From NCBI GenBank assembly GCA_010645155.1, contig CM021317.1:8960678-9024677 (forward strand): 64,000 nt of DNA. Direction: 5' to 3'. How positions within the stretch are numbered: position 1 is the first letter of the stretch; each line of letters starts with the position of its first letter. The notes beneath the pieces are model-generated. The model was not told the origin of the DNA, did not search any database, and was given only the letters and a program-made list of their open reading frames with translations. Positions 53,059-64,000 of this stretch are shown one piece after another. The DNA is from Tigriopus japonicus. Lineage: Eukaryota > Arthropoda > Copepoda > Harpacticoida > Harpacticidae. Both the position numbers and the translations under genes were made by a program.

Positions 53059-55254
53059 CAGTAGTGCTACCAGCTGGCATATTTGCATGCTAGAAAATTC
53101 AAAATATGACATATTTGAGGCCCCTCTGGTATGATTTTTTCGTTTTGGCATATTTTATAAATCTGGCATTTTTTTGCTTGTTCTTAAAATTTTCTTGTAT
53201 TTTGTGTCAAAGTGCAATAAATATCATAAAAATAATAGATTAGGTTTCATTTTTACAAAAATAAGCAACTCCTGACCACTGACGGCATTTCTCACTAAGT
53301 GTGCTGCTAACCCGATCTCTAGATTCTTAGGGGAAATTGCACAGACCTAAAGATGCTTATATCAAGGCTTTACACAGACCATATAATGGCTAGACCTCGC
53401 TTCGTGCGAGAAGAAGGTGGACAACTTTGCTTCATCAGCTGGTACATAACACTACACCCTAAAATGGTGGGAATTTCGAACTTTTCAAAATTTTGCCAGC
53501 GTGGCCAAATCCTGAACAAACTCAACGTACCGTACGTACTTTGTTCTCGACGCGAGCGAACGTCGTTACTTCTGAGCACGCGGTCGCCCTGAGATTTTGA
53601 AGCTAGCGCAGCTGGGCCAAGTGGTGTCACTTTTCTCTCGCCGACGGCACGGGCCAATGCGACATCTAGTCATTATATGATCTGTGGGAAATTGGCGCTT
53701 CAGTGGGACGACTAACGCTTGACACGCTAAAATCCTAGTCATTTTATTTTCTCTTTTCTTTTCTTAATTTAAGAAAAAATGTAGTTGGATTAATAACAGC
53801 AAAGCATATTATTTCCTTTTTTCTAATGATCTGATTCATGGTTGATTAATATGATGGAAGTTGTGCAAACACTTTAATTCATGACCTCAAAAATAATTTC
53901 GATGGTATATTAGCTTTTAAAAATTGTTGTTTGGGCATGACGACAATTCAGAAAAAAGTGCAGATGTTTTGTTGCAAAAAGAAAAGGAAATTATGTCCTG
54001 GAAATGAGTTCTCCAACATGCAGTCCTTCAATCTTGATTGGTTTAAAATTTGGGATGATTAACATGAAAACAAGATATAAAGTTTTTTTGAAAGCATAAA
54101 CTGAATGAACAATTGAATTCATGTAGGTTGAATGATATCTATGGGATTTGAGTTTTAAAGGTTCTGCATTTGAGTCATACTGACAGTGCAAAGAGCTCTG
54201 CGGACAATCTACTTCAATGAAATAGTTATTTTTTCCTTTGAATTTAGTTCTGTAGCATAAATCCAAGAATCTTGCTTAATTTGGAATCTGTGATGGTTCA
54301 TTTAATTTAAGAGAATGAAGGAACTCCTGGATCAATTGTCAAAACTCAAATTTGAAATCTGTGATGGTTCATTTAGTTTCAGAGAATTAACGAACTCCTA
54401 GATCAAAACTCAAATTTAAATGTGAGAATCCAGCAATCACCAAGGCCTAGGATTTCAGCCCCAACTTGAAATATATCCCCAATTTTTGCCATAGTTCTGA
54501 CGTGATTATTTTCCCCAATTTTTGAAAGCTGAAGTGCAGTGCGCCACAATCATATTTCTGTAGAAACTTTCTCATTTCTGATTATTCATTTTGTAATTAT
54601 GATAAGATATTGAGAAAAATCTTACTGTAGTAATCAAGTAATTGCACTATGGGATGTTTTTACCACTCTGATCATAGCATAATTTATCTGGATCCGCTAT
54701 TAGATTTAAATAGTAAAAATTGAGGTTTTTGATGTAGTCATGCTCAATATCTTGTGTCATTTTTACTTTGCATATTTTTTTTGTTCATAAAAGTTGGAAA
54801 AAAGCACTCCTGAAATCAAAATTATCCAGCTACTGCAAAATAACATTTTTCTTTCCAAACTTACCACTATTTAAGGGAAATTTATCTCTTTAAGGACCTG
54901 CAAAACTAAATCAAAGATCATCAATGAGGTATAAAGTTAGCGTTTTGGGGAAAATCAAATGGAGAGTATCACTTAAGTAAGAAATTAAGTTAAGAAATGT
55001 TGACACCTTTAATTTATTTACGAATGTAAAATAACTTCTTTTTTTTAAGTCGCTTCTCTTCAAATTTTTTATCAATAAATTCGCGTAAATTTCATAAAAT
55101 ACGCAAAGATTTTTAACTTTTTACATACTACGTTCTTGAAATCTGGCATATTTCTGGCATATTCTGAGCCGGTAATGTGGCATATTTTGTCCCTAAATGG
55201 CATATTTTTAATGACATTCTGGCATATTTTTCACCAAGGGAGTTAGCAGCACTG
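53059..55254. mobile_element. Probable 2.2-kb hAT-like element with a nested MITE
   Basis: Termini CAGTAGTGCTACCAGC and, inverted, CAGTGCTGCTAAC. The flanks contain GCTCGGCA / GCTTGGCA, a 7-of-8 match that overlaps the ends and may be an eroded target duplication. Both ends are rich in TGGCATATTT units (53075-53180 and 55140-55235). No transposase frame was seen. Exact limits are uncertain by a few bases. Confidence 0.6.
53373..53686. mobile_element. Nested 314-bp GC-rich MITE
   Basis: CACAGACCATATAATGGCTA at 53373 is matched inverted by CACAGATCATATAATGACTA ending at 53686. The interior is far more GC-rich than its surroundings. It lies inside the 2.2-kb element, so it arrived later. Confidence 0.7.
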
Positions 55255-55426
55255 CTTGGCAATAAAAGCTTGAAATGGAAAATCCAATTTTAAAAGCAAT
55301 GACTATTTCAAGGGAAAAGCAAAACTTTCGTTGGTTATTTAATAGGAAAAATTATTGCAAACAAATTGCGGAAAAATATACAATGGGAAATGAAAAATAG
55401 GTATTACCCAAAATGAATAAAAAATG

Positions 55427-55530
55427 TAAATAAGAAATAAAACAAGAAAAAATATCTAAATAAGAAATAAAACAAGAAAAAATATCTAAATAAGAAATAA
55501 AACAAGAAAAAATATCTAAATAAGAACTAA
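55427..55530. repeat. Tandem repeat, 30-bp unit, just over three copies
   Basis: Unit AAATAAGAAATAAAACAAGA plus AAAAATATCT repeats without change, then degenerates. Confidence 0.85.
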
Positions 55531-55587
55531 AAACCAGAATGTCTTCAAAATGTCATTTATACTTTCATTAGACATTAATAACTTCTG

Positions 55588-55917
55588 TCACATTTTTTTT
55601 TTTTGGGGGGGGGGCGGATTTTTTACTAACGCTACAAGGAATGGAATTCCCTGTAAAGAGAGTTAATGATTAATATAGAGGATATAATTACTGTTTATAC
55701 GAAATTTTATCTACCAATGAGTTACTGTTGGCAGATCTTTACAACCCTTGAATAGTGGGTTGATCAGGAGTGGTATTTAAAAATTTGTCCAATCCTGCCT
55801 TAAATGCCATTAGAGGCCATTGACATTCCGTACATATTCTTGACGAAGACTAATGGGCAACAAATTGAACAATGAAGGAGCTCGATAAAGAAGAGAGGAG
55901 CACTTCATTGATTGAAC
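55588..55917 (-). mobile_element. 3'-end fragment of the same LINE family
   Basis: Colinear with 29758-30075 at high similarity (GCTACAAGGAATGG, CCTGTAAAGAGAGTTAAT, ATCTACCAATGAGTTACTGT, TTTGTCCAATCCTGCCTTAA). It has the same C-tract plus A-tract end (plus-strand T-tract then G-tract near 55588-55612). Heavily 5'-truncated, about 330 bases. Confidence 0.9.
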
Positions 55918-55959
55918 TAAGGACCACAATATCCCATTAAAGACCAAATGGGTTTGACA

Positions 55960-56400
55960 GTCCGGGCTTGTTAATATGTTACAGGATTTTCAAGGGCAAG
56001 ATTTTCCAAAAATGTTGCCCATTTAAGACCAATGGTGTGGGTAATATATGTTTAAGATTGATGCAGGTTAAGTACAAAACACAAGAAGTAACTGGAAACA
56101 TGCACTTGAACAAATAATTTTCTTGATGTTGAAATGTTTAGTTGCCAGCAGAACATGCTTCTTTTGGCCAAGACAGACAGGCGTTCCTGATTCAAAACTT
56201 TGGAAGATTCCCTTGAACTTATGTGGCAATATTTTAGTTGTGAGCAATAAAATAGAAATAATTTTCTAAAACTGTCAAATATTGCTACTCCAACTTCAAG
56301 TTATGCAGGTGAGAAAGGCATTGTTGCATTGAAAAGGCATAAATCTTCATTTTTACTCTCACACTAATCTGAATTAACTGTTTCCGAACTTCTTTACCAC
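55960..56400 (+). repeat. Dispersed repeat family A, copy 3 (diverged)
   Basis: Shares the order of blocks with 10842-11369: TTTTCAAGGGCAAGATTTTC, GTTGCC...GGCCA, TTCCTGATTCAAAACTTTGG, CTTGAACTTATGTGG. More substitutions than between copies 1 and 2. It lies directly next to the LINE fragment. Confidence 0.5.
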
Positions 56401-56625
56401 CCAAAACAAGGATGGCCAAATCTGATCAGAAGTTGGAACAGACACAGTTATATTTTGAAACAGAAAACTTTGTCATCCATGTTAATGTCATGTTGTGTAA
56501 AGTAAATTCCCTTAACATTGTGTGTCCTTGTATATATATTTTTTAAATTTGCGTATGAAATTATGCAAAAAGAATAACAACACTTTTTAGATTTTGGAGG
56601 TTTGATCGCTATTTTATCGTACACC

Positions 56626-57769
56626 CAGGGTGGCCAACTTTTTTGGGAGCGACGATGCTAGTTAAAGTCAAATCAATGCTAGAAAAATGCTACTTTTTCT
56701 AATACAAAAAGGGACTGCAGCGGCCATTATGACCATTAGTGAAGACTTGAGTCTATATTTTGACTTTAATTTTGCTGAAATTGACACAAAATAGGTTTTT
56801 CTGTTGCTTGCCAAACCTAGTTAAAAACTTTGCCTTCAAAAATTTCTAATGCATTGATTGTGAAATAAATCATAAAGAGCAAAACAAAACAATTGGCAAG
56901 TCATGAAGCACTTATTTTTGATGACAATTATAAAAAGTTATTTTCTTGAATAATTGAAGGTTTGCAGGAAACCAAACATTATTTTTTAAATGATTTCTTC
57001 AAATTTTCTAGGATTAAAATGAAACTAGTGATGGACCAAAAAGGGCTTTTTGTTTCAATTTCACTTATCCTCTATGAAAACCAAAAGCAAGTAATGCATT
57101 TTAAAGACTGAAATTTCACACCAAAGTTGAATATTTCTTGGTTCAGAAACCTTTGCAAATTATTTTCCCTATTTCATAAAATTTGCAATATCTCAACATC
57201 AAGCACATCAACAGTTTAAATTTTTAAGTGACTTTTGCATGTTGAGAACTTTGTGATCAGCTACTTTTCATTTCAATAAAACCCTCTTTTAACAAAAATG
57301 TTTTAGGTTAGAAGCCCTTTTTGATCCGTTTTTTACTGAAGCACTAATTTATCCTTTCTAAGTTTAAAAAGCTGTTTTTCTGTAGTTGGTGTAGTAGTTC
57401 CATGCCACTTCTCAAGTTGTTTAGACGAAGCCTGTAAACAGAAATTTGGTTACCTGTACTGTAGAACCAACTTGGAAATAAGGATCACAAGTCTTCTAAT
57501 TTATCTTTTTTTAAGTCAGGGGAACGTAAGGCAAATTCAACTGTCAAAATCAGTTGTCTTTGAAGCCCAAAATTGGATGTTTTTTCCAAAAAGTGCTAGA
57601 ATAATGCTAAAATGCTATGCAAGTTTTTTTGATTCTAGAGCCTTTCAAATAATGCTAGGAAAATGCTAAAAATCCGAGCGATGCTAATCAAAATTCTGCA
57701 ATGCTTTTGCCCTTGAAAAAATGCTAATTTTCAGAAATTAGCATCGAAAAATGCTTGTTGGGCACACTG
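56626..57769. mobile_element. hAT-type non-autonomous element, copy 2 (1144 bp)
   Basis: Same orientation and almost the same sequence as 42259-43436, including identical termini apart from GTTGGGCACACTG at the right end. The flanks read CGTACACC at the left and GGTACACC three bases beyond the right end, so the target duplication is slightly altered. Lacks the ~26-base internal segment of copy 1. Non-coding. Confidence 0.9.
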
Positions 57770-59602
57770 CACGGTACACCAAATCTGACGTCGCAGATAA
57801 CTGGAGAAATTGAGGCAGATTGAAAATTCTATTGTTAAATCAGTTAGGTGCAAAGTGCGTCTCCAAAAATAATCAATGACATTAAATTTACAAAAAACGT
57901 ATTGGGATAATTGGTGCACCTAGAAACAAAATTACCACATCATGGCATTGTCAAGAATTATCCTTTTTAATATCTGGCTTGTTTTCAAAATATTTTGGGC
58001 TGCTATTTCATATTTTGTTACTATTGGCACACATTTTTCCGGGCCCTAAACATCAGGTTGCAATTTTTCCGATCGTTTTTGCATTACTTAACAATTCATT
58101 AATCTCTTGCTTGATTCGAAAATTCGAAGATTCGACCAAATCTAGAGGTCCGTTCAGCTTCACAAACATATTGGGCACTTCTTCAGTGTTAAATGAGGCT
58201 TCCTCAGTTGTCTTTTTTAGGAGGATAACTATCTGGCAGATAGCTAAGCCTTTGGCCCTAAAATGCCACATATTTTTTCGAACAAACATAGCACAAGTAC
58301 TGTCAACAACTGGAATGTCTTCTCTTGATAAGAAAAAAGAAAGTCTGCAAGGAAGTTCGCAAGGAAGAGGAAACTAGGCTTGTTAACCATTTCGACGTCA
58401 GAAGAACCAACATCGGCTAGATGACTTTGAAAGACTAGCGGTATTTTTATGTGGCACATTAATGTTCAAATTCATTGTTCAGAAACATTCATTTAAACCC
58501 CTACTTTTAGGATATGGTAAAAGAATGAAGATTTGAAAGGGAAAACTTTGGTGAGGAGGACTATTGGTTTTAGACAACTCTATCATGAAAGAAATTTTCA
58601 CACGAATTTTTTTTCAGTTTTATATTGTACCTTTGCACTTCGGTGAAAAGCTTTAAGCAAAAAAGAAAATTTTGAGCACGAGTGAGGCGCAAAAAGCGTA
58701 AGATAAGGCTCAAGTTCTAAGCTCTGCTTTTTAAATAAAACAATAATTTATCACCCAATCTTGATGAACTTGAGCAGTTGAAATTAAAATCTTTCGTAAA
58801 AGATCATTTGATCTATGATAAGTGAAAAGCACTATATGGCTTAGATGTTTAGCGTGAAGTATATACAAATGCCAATAATCAGAAAACATTTAACTTTCAC
58901 TTTAATTATGTCCCACTTTTGAAACAGAGTAAAATATTCACTGTTTGAACAAGCATTTTTGATCTGAAATTCATTCTTGCAAGTAAAGTATTCCATCTAC
59001 ATCGTCTGAATTGTGTTAAATTATTACTGATATGGTTTTCAAATTGATGTCCTGAAGTGCCAAAGCATGACAATAGCGCAATTTGCTTCCATCTTGCCGA
59101 ATCTGACCCTCTTTTTGAATTTTTGGGCATGATTGGTTCAGAAAGTTCTGGTAACACTGGTTCACTTTTTCGACTTGACCTCACATTGTCACCATTACCG
59201 CCATACTGCCAATCAATTTTTTCACTGACATCTAGCGTTTTATACTGCCACTTTGCGAAAAGTGGCAGCAAAAGCTTCCACCTGGCATCACTGAAAGAAT
59301 CTGATGTTAGAAACCCTGGTTTTCCATAGCACGAACTAAAACGATTGCTCTTCTCTCTAAACCTAAAACGTTTTATGGAAGCCATATATCATTCATGAGC
59401 TTACGACTGTGGTCGCAGTTATCTTTAAATTTAAGAATACCAGATACAAATACATCCGAAAATTATTTTTCCCTTAGATTTGGGCCACCCTGTACCAAAA
59501 TAGACCAATGTTTCTTTCTCAAGGCTCAACCTCTAGAGTGAGTGTATCTTCCTCCTTTGTACGTTTTAAGAGGATGTCCTCCCGTGAATTCCCTTCCCTT
59601 CA
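57770..59602. other. Intergenic DNA upstream of the TMEM68-like gene
   Basis: No supported exon or repeat. The promoter of the downstream gene must lie at its right end, but no TATA or other core element stands out. Confidence 0.4.
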
Positions 59603-62012
59603 ATGAGCAGCCTCAAAGATGACAAAGTTGATGTTGAACCTGGAGCCCTCGGATTCCTCAATTCCACCTCGACTCTCACTCCTCTAAATGATTCGACTCT
59701 CTCGGCCAATGAATCCCTTCTTTTACGGACCATGATGCTCAATACCGTCGACGAAAACGACTCCTCGTCATCCAGCCCTTCGAACATGACGTTTATCACC
59801 CATTTTACCCATGACTTTTTCGCTACCACGGTGTCGTTATGGCGGATTCTGTCTCCGTATATCACGACGCCCATTGTGATCTTGTTCTTGTTGCCCGTGC
59901 TCATGTTCACCTTGATCTATTTGAGCGCGTTTCTGTTGTACTTACACCAAAGAGGTCCGGGTAAATTGTTTCGCCGGATTCGTCGAGCTGTCGTGGAAGA
60001 ACACGATCTCACCAAAGCCGGACGAGAAATCATTGCCACATTTTGGGATGCTCAAGTAAGATGCGCCAGGAATTCTGCGGGAGTTCTATAGAGTGAATTA
60101 CTGGAAGCTTGAAAAATATGTCACTAGGTGGCGGCAAAGTAGTTTAGAGCTATCCTCTTTTTGGGTCCATATCTTGAGTTTGATTCCTGTACATATGGCG
60201 AGTCTATTTGAGGTTTGGTACAGTATAATTGCGTTTGAAAGTTAAAATGTGAAACAAAAAAAATCAGGGGACCAAAGGAGAGGTGTGTTGGTTTGAGTGA
60301 AAGCCATCTAGGTGACAAAAGAGGTCATTTTCTCTTTGTTGCTCCATATCCAGATATCCAGTAATGATTCTATTTTCTTTCCTGCGAAAAGTGGCAGTTT
60401 TCCGGCTGTATATTTTGGCCATTTTTAGCTCGATTATGCAAGTTCAGATCATTTTGGTCACGGTTGTTCTGCCCCAAATAGTAATAAATAAATTTTGCGG
60501 TTTTAAGTGGATGATAACGAAAGATAAAAAGTTGAAAACGAACAAATAGAGTACAAAGGTAACTTGTTTTTTTAATTTGCTTATAGTGTTAGTTTTGAGG
60601 TGTAACGCTTTTATGCCCAATGTTGTATTGTTTCATGTTTTATTGTTTTTCTTCAGATTTGTTTCTCAACAAACAAACAATCTTACAGACAAAATCATAA
60701 AAAAGGACTGATCTTTTAACAAGAATGCAGTTAAACTCAGACCAATGTCTAAACGCTTTTCCTACAAGTACTTTTATCCACACTATCTTTAAGAACCTTT
60801 ATACATCTCCGAGGTTTAATTTTTTTGGTTTAACGAATGCAATAAAATTGTTATTACTTAAGTACATATTTTTTGTTACAATATGAAAAGATCCAGAAAA
60901 TATTAAGGAAATATGTTCACTAAGCATAACAGGGTCATTTTATATACATACCTTTGTTCAAGACTTGTTCTTGTTGTTGAAAACACTCCAAAATCATCAT
61001 TATCAAAAGCTTAATTTTTGAACAAAAAAATTAAATAAATAACAACAAGCATGTTATGGGTATGAAGGAAGATTAAGTTCGAGTAGATTCCTACAGAATT
61101 GACCATATGAAATTAGAGTTCGTTAGGTTAGTTCTATTTTACATTGAGAAAACGCTTCATTACATATGATTTCAAACAGTTTGAAAATTTGGATGAAACT
61201 GCAAACATATTTTGAACACAAAGAGCAAAGCAAATAGTTATTTTGGGGTGACGCAACGTTTAGCTCGGTTAACTTATACAGGATTGACCCCCTTTAATCA
61301 CCATTGTTTCTTCTTCTTTTAGGGATGGATCTGGTTTGGTTACGAAGTCCGAGGATTAGAAAACATTCCCACTGAAGGGCCAGCTTTAATCATCTATTAT
61401 CACGGGTCTCTCCCCATCGATTACTACTATCTCGTAGCCAAGATCATCCTACAAAAGCAAAGAAGCGTTCATTCCGTCGTGGATCGCTTCCTCTTCAAAA
61501 TCCCCGGAATGGGCACCTTCTTGAAGGTATTCAACTGCACTCCAGGCTCAGTAGAGACCTGTAAAGCCGAATTGAGCAAAGGTAACCTATTGGGTCTTGC
61601 TCCTGGAGGCGTTTATGAGGCTCTTTTTGGGGATCAACACTACCAATTACTCTGGCGGAAACGAACCGGATTTGCTCGGATCGCTTTAGAAGCCGGTTGT
61701 CCCGTGATTCCGGTCTTTACCCAAAACATTCGTGAATCTTTCCGTGCATTCCAGTACTTCCGTCGAATTTTTACCTATCTCTATGAGAAGACTCGATTAC
61801 CCATTGTACCTGTGTATGGCGGGTTTCCGGTCAAATTGATCACACATATTGGACAACCCGTGACTTTAGAACCCGGAACCAGTCCTGAAGATGCCCGAGA
61901 AATCTTGAAAGGAGCCGTGGAAAACTTAATTGATGACCATCAAGAATGTCCAGGAAGCATTGTGCGTGCAATTCTGGACCGATTTCGACGAGAAAGCTCG
62001 CATGACTTGTGA
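59603..62012 (+). CDS. TMEM68: TMEM68-type acyltransferase
   Basis: Two exons, 59603-60055 and 61323-62012, phase 0, 380 residues (human TMEM68 is about 329). A Ser/Thr/Asn-rich N-terminus of about 85 residues with several N-glycosylation-like sites precedes a strong hydrophobic helix (IVILFLLPVLMFTLIYLSAF). The acyltransferase domain shows YYHGSLPIDYYY (the catalytic His/Asp block, same spacing as in the human protein) and FKIPGMGTFL. It also shows APGGVYEAL, the acyl-acceptor motif, and VPVYGGFPVKL. In mammals this ER enzyme family makes triacylglycerol by a route independent of DGAT1/2. The long N-terminus is the main difference. It runs tail-to-tail with ELP4; a possible AATAAA lies at 62621. 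Confidence 0.95.
60056..61322. other. TMEM68 intron
   Basis: 1267 bases, AT-rich, no recognised repeat or nested gene. Confidence 0.7.
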
Positions 62013-62632
62013 TAACCAAGCACCCAACGACAATCGATGCCAAACCACAGACTTGATTCACGTATTCATCTAGATTTAAGAGGTTTTTTTGACCTACAGA
62101 AGGTCGTGAATGGCCTAGACATTCAGCTCTTTTGGAGCAAAGGTGGGCGTTCAAAAAGTTATGCAGTAAGTACGGATCGAAAATGACATTTAATGGAAAA
62201 TTCAACTCAAACTCTTGAAGGATATTGATGAAATTTTGTCTATCTGACCCCCGAGAAGTGTGGCATATTTTGGATCCATTTACCGATAAGAATACCGCAA
62301 CCTTAAGTTACAAAGTCGAACTATGCTCTTTCGTGAACCTGTCAAGCAAAGCCATTTTGAAGTATTTGGACCATCCAGAATGCTTCCTCTATTAATCTCT
62401 CCATTCATAGCATATAAAAATACGGCTGATTGTGATAATCGCTCACTCTGTTAATCTAGCTAGTCGATCGTATCAATGAATTTGATCACAATGTCGTCCA
62501 ACTATTGCAATTGCCATGCATTTTGTTTCCCTCCTCAAGTTATCATCTACCAAATCCTCTATCCTGAAATTCATCCCGTTGAAATCATTTAGATTTATCA
62601 TTATTATTATTATTTCGCCAATAAACACATTT

Positions 62633-63712
62633 TCAAAAGTCGATATCACCGTGTCCCAAGGGCTTAGTTTGAGTTTTTGGGGTGGGCGTTTCCTGATCTA
62701 GGGCGGGGGGCAAATGAATCCGATCCACACTGAACCGAGTTCGTTGAGATCGGAAGAGATATTTGCCCAAATTGGCTTGAGAAGGCCGTAAAACATTGAA
62801 TCCTGGCACTTTCACAATCTCCAAGAATCCATGGTGATCTTTGAACATGGGATCTTGTCTGGTGATCTCGCTAAATGATTTCAATTTGATCACACCATCC
62901 ACGGATTCATAGACATTCTGCCAAGCTCGATCATCCATATCCTCATTACTTTGAGCCGTGATCACGCAAACACCCAAATATTGCCTCATTAATGACCGCA
63001 AGGCCATCAGAAATGCGGTTAATTGGCTTCGATCCTCGTCATCTGAGGTCCACCAAGGTGAATCCAAGTCGGAAATGCCAATTCGAAGCAAGTTTTTGGC
63101 GTGAATGGAGGGATGAGTGGAAAAGGATTCGGCTTTCAAAGTTGCTCTCATTCGAGCTAGCAAGTTGTGGAAGTAATTATCCCCAATGTTTGTGCCATGT
63201 CCATCCCAAATATGTCTTTGGCATTGTTCCAAATCAACCGGATCCATGAGCTTGTTCAGATTAAAGTGATGTTTGACTTCAATGGGTTGGATAGAAGCGT
63301 TATTGGGTCCTTGATTTTGGTATCGCCAAGCAATTTGGAGATGATCCTCCGCTTCATGGGAGGTCTGCAGGGCTTTGGGAGGGCTAGTTTCCACTTTTTG
63401 GGGTAAAAGAGAGATGGGATGGGTGGAACCCAAAGCTTCTGGACCCCCATAAAACAAATCATGATGCTGAACCACGCCTTCAGCCAAGAAATATTTGAGC
63501 AAGAGACGCGCGTAATTGGTCAAACATTCTTGCTCGGGGTCGTTTTGGATCAGTATAACGGATCCTAAGGGCCAACCTCCTTCAAATAGGGTATCTATAC
63601 TGGGTATGCCACTAGATGTGAGAAGTTGAAGGCTGTAACATGAAGGCCGAGTCCCTGGAATGTTTGGAAACTTGGATCCTCCCTTCTTTTGAAAACTGGT
63701 GTGGCTTGCCAT
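62633..63712 (-). CDS. ELP4: Elongator complex protein 4
   Basis: A single uninterrupted exon of 359 residues. The start ATG at 63712-63710 gives the usual short N-terminus. The RecA-like core begins at SSGIPSIDTLFEGGWPLGSV and contains LLLKYFLAEGV, EDHLQIAWRYQNQ, HHFNLNKLM, the ISDLDSPWW block and the C-terminal DGVIKLKSFSE segment with HHGFLEIVKVP, all in the order found in ELP4. ELP4 forms a hexameric ring with ELP5 and ELP6 that attaches to Elongator and helps modify wobble uridines in tRNA. The family lacks a classical ATP-binding P-loop, and none is seen here. Lack of introns contrasts with its neighbours. It could be an intronless form or a functional retrocopy. Length is a little below the human protein (about 424). 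Confidence 0.95.
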   Translation of the reverse strand: MASHTSFQKKGGSKFPNIPGTRPSCYSLQLLTSSGIPSIDTLFEGGWPLGSVILIQNDPEQECLTNYARLLLKYFLAEGVVQHHDLFYGGPEALGSTHPISLLPQKVETSPPKALQTSHEAEDHLQIAWRYQNQGPNNASIQPIEVKHHFNLNKLMDPVDLEQCQRHIWDGHGTNIGDNYFHNLLARMRATLKAESFSTHPSIHAKNLLRIGISDLDSPWWTSDDEDRSQLTAFLMALRSLMRQYLGVCVITAQSNEDMDDRAWQNVYESVDGVIKLKSFSEITRQDPMFKDHHGFLEIVKVPGFNVLRPSQANLGKYLFRSQRTRFSVDRIHLPPALDQETPTPKTQTKPLGHGDIDF

Positions 63713-64000
63713 AACGACCCATGTGAGTGAGTTGTCTTGATTTGTTTATCTGATGTTGTTGACATGTGCTTCAATCAGACTTGCCAAAATGTTACAAAAA
63801 GAAACGTTTGCATGCCAAATATGGGTTGGTGAAAGGTTATGAATTGAGTTAGTGACATGATTGATTTCTTTTTCCTATCATTGATTCACAAATGTTGTAT
63901 GATATTTTTATGCTCTGGGATAAGATGTCAAATAACGTTTCCTGTATGACATTACTTCACCGATGTTCTGTGTGGTTTGTCTCAATGGCAAGCCTTATAG
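63713..64000. other. Upstream flank of ELP4
   Basis: Holds the ELP4 promoter and 5' UTR on the minus strand. No other feature seen. Confidence 0.5.

Noticed and set aside
1..64000. CRISPR array, bacterial operon, riboswitch or phage features
   Set aside because: Tandem repeats present have no unique spacers of constant length; gene structure is eukaryotic throughout.

Overview
This is animal nuclear DNA: AT-rich, with short coding exons joined by GT-AG introns, polyadenylation signals and many transposon remnants. The recognisable proteins are all metazoan housekeeping or secreted families. A c-type lysozyme, TTAGG-type telomere-like repeats and the sequence style suggest an arthropod. A small crustacean such as a copepod is my guess, but it is inference from overall style and not proven.

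Layout. 1-8 kb: a short secreted PAN/Apple-like gene (minus), then nested inverted-repeat elements. 8.07-10.25 kb: a NEMP/TMEM194 nuclear-envelope gene (plus). 10.8-13.7 kb: repeats. 14.08-18.14 kb: an unrecognised nine-exon gene (minus) with two candidate alternative last exons. It is head-to-head with THOC5 (18.34-23.78 kb, plus). Immediately after comes a polypeptide GalNAc-transferase (23.90-45.87 kb, plus, eight exons). Its introns hold two complete genes on the opposite strand: a c-type lysozyme-like gene in intron 2 and a small single-pass membrane protein in intron 1. They also hold a broken LINE, a SINE, MITEs and a hAT element. 46.86-47.80 kb: 14-3-3 zeta (minus), tail-to-tail with the transferase. 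48-59.6 kb: a gene-poor block packed with hAT-type and other DNA elements. 59.60-62.01 kb: a TMEM68-type acyltransferase (plus), tail-to-tail with ELP4 (62.63-63.71 kb, minus).

I rebuilt every multi-exon gene by hand from GT-AG junctions, checking that the reading phase matches across each junction and that each total is a whole number of codons. The genes are not an operon or pathway. The theme of the window is how mobile DNA and nested genes occupy the introns. The main points of interest are: a ~430-bp MITE family with 7-bp target duplications, two copies of which sit within 11 bases of 5' splice sites; a nested lysozyme-like gene with Asn at the catalytic Asp52 position; possible alternative terminal exons of an unknown disordered protein; and several hAT elements with perfect 8-bp target duplications, including two nearly identical 1.1-1.2 kb copies.
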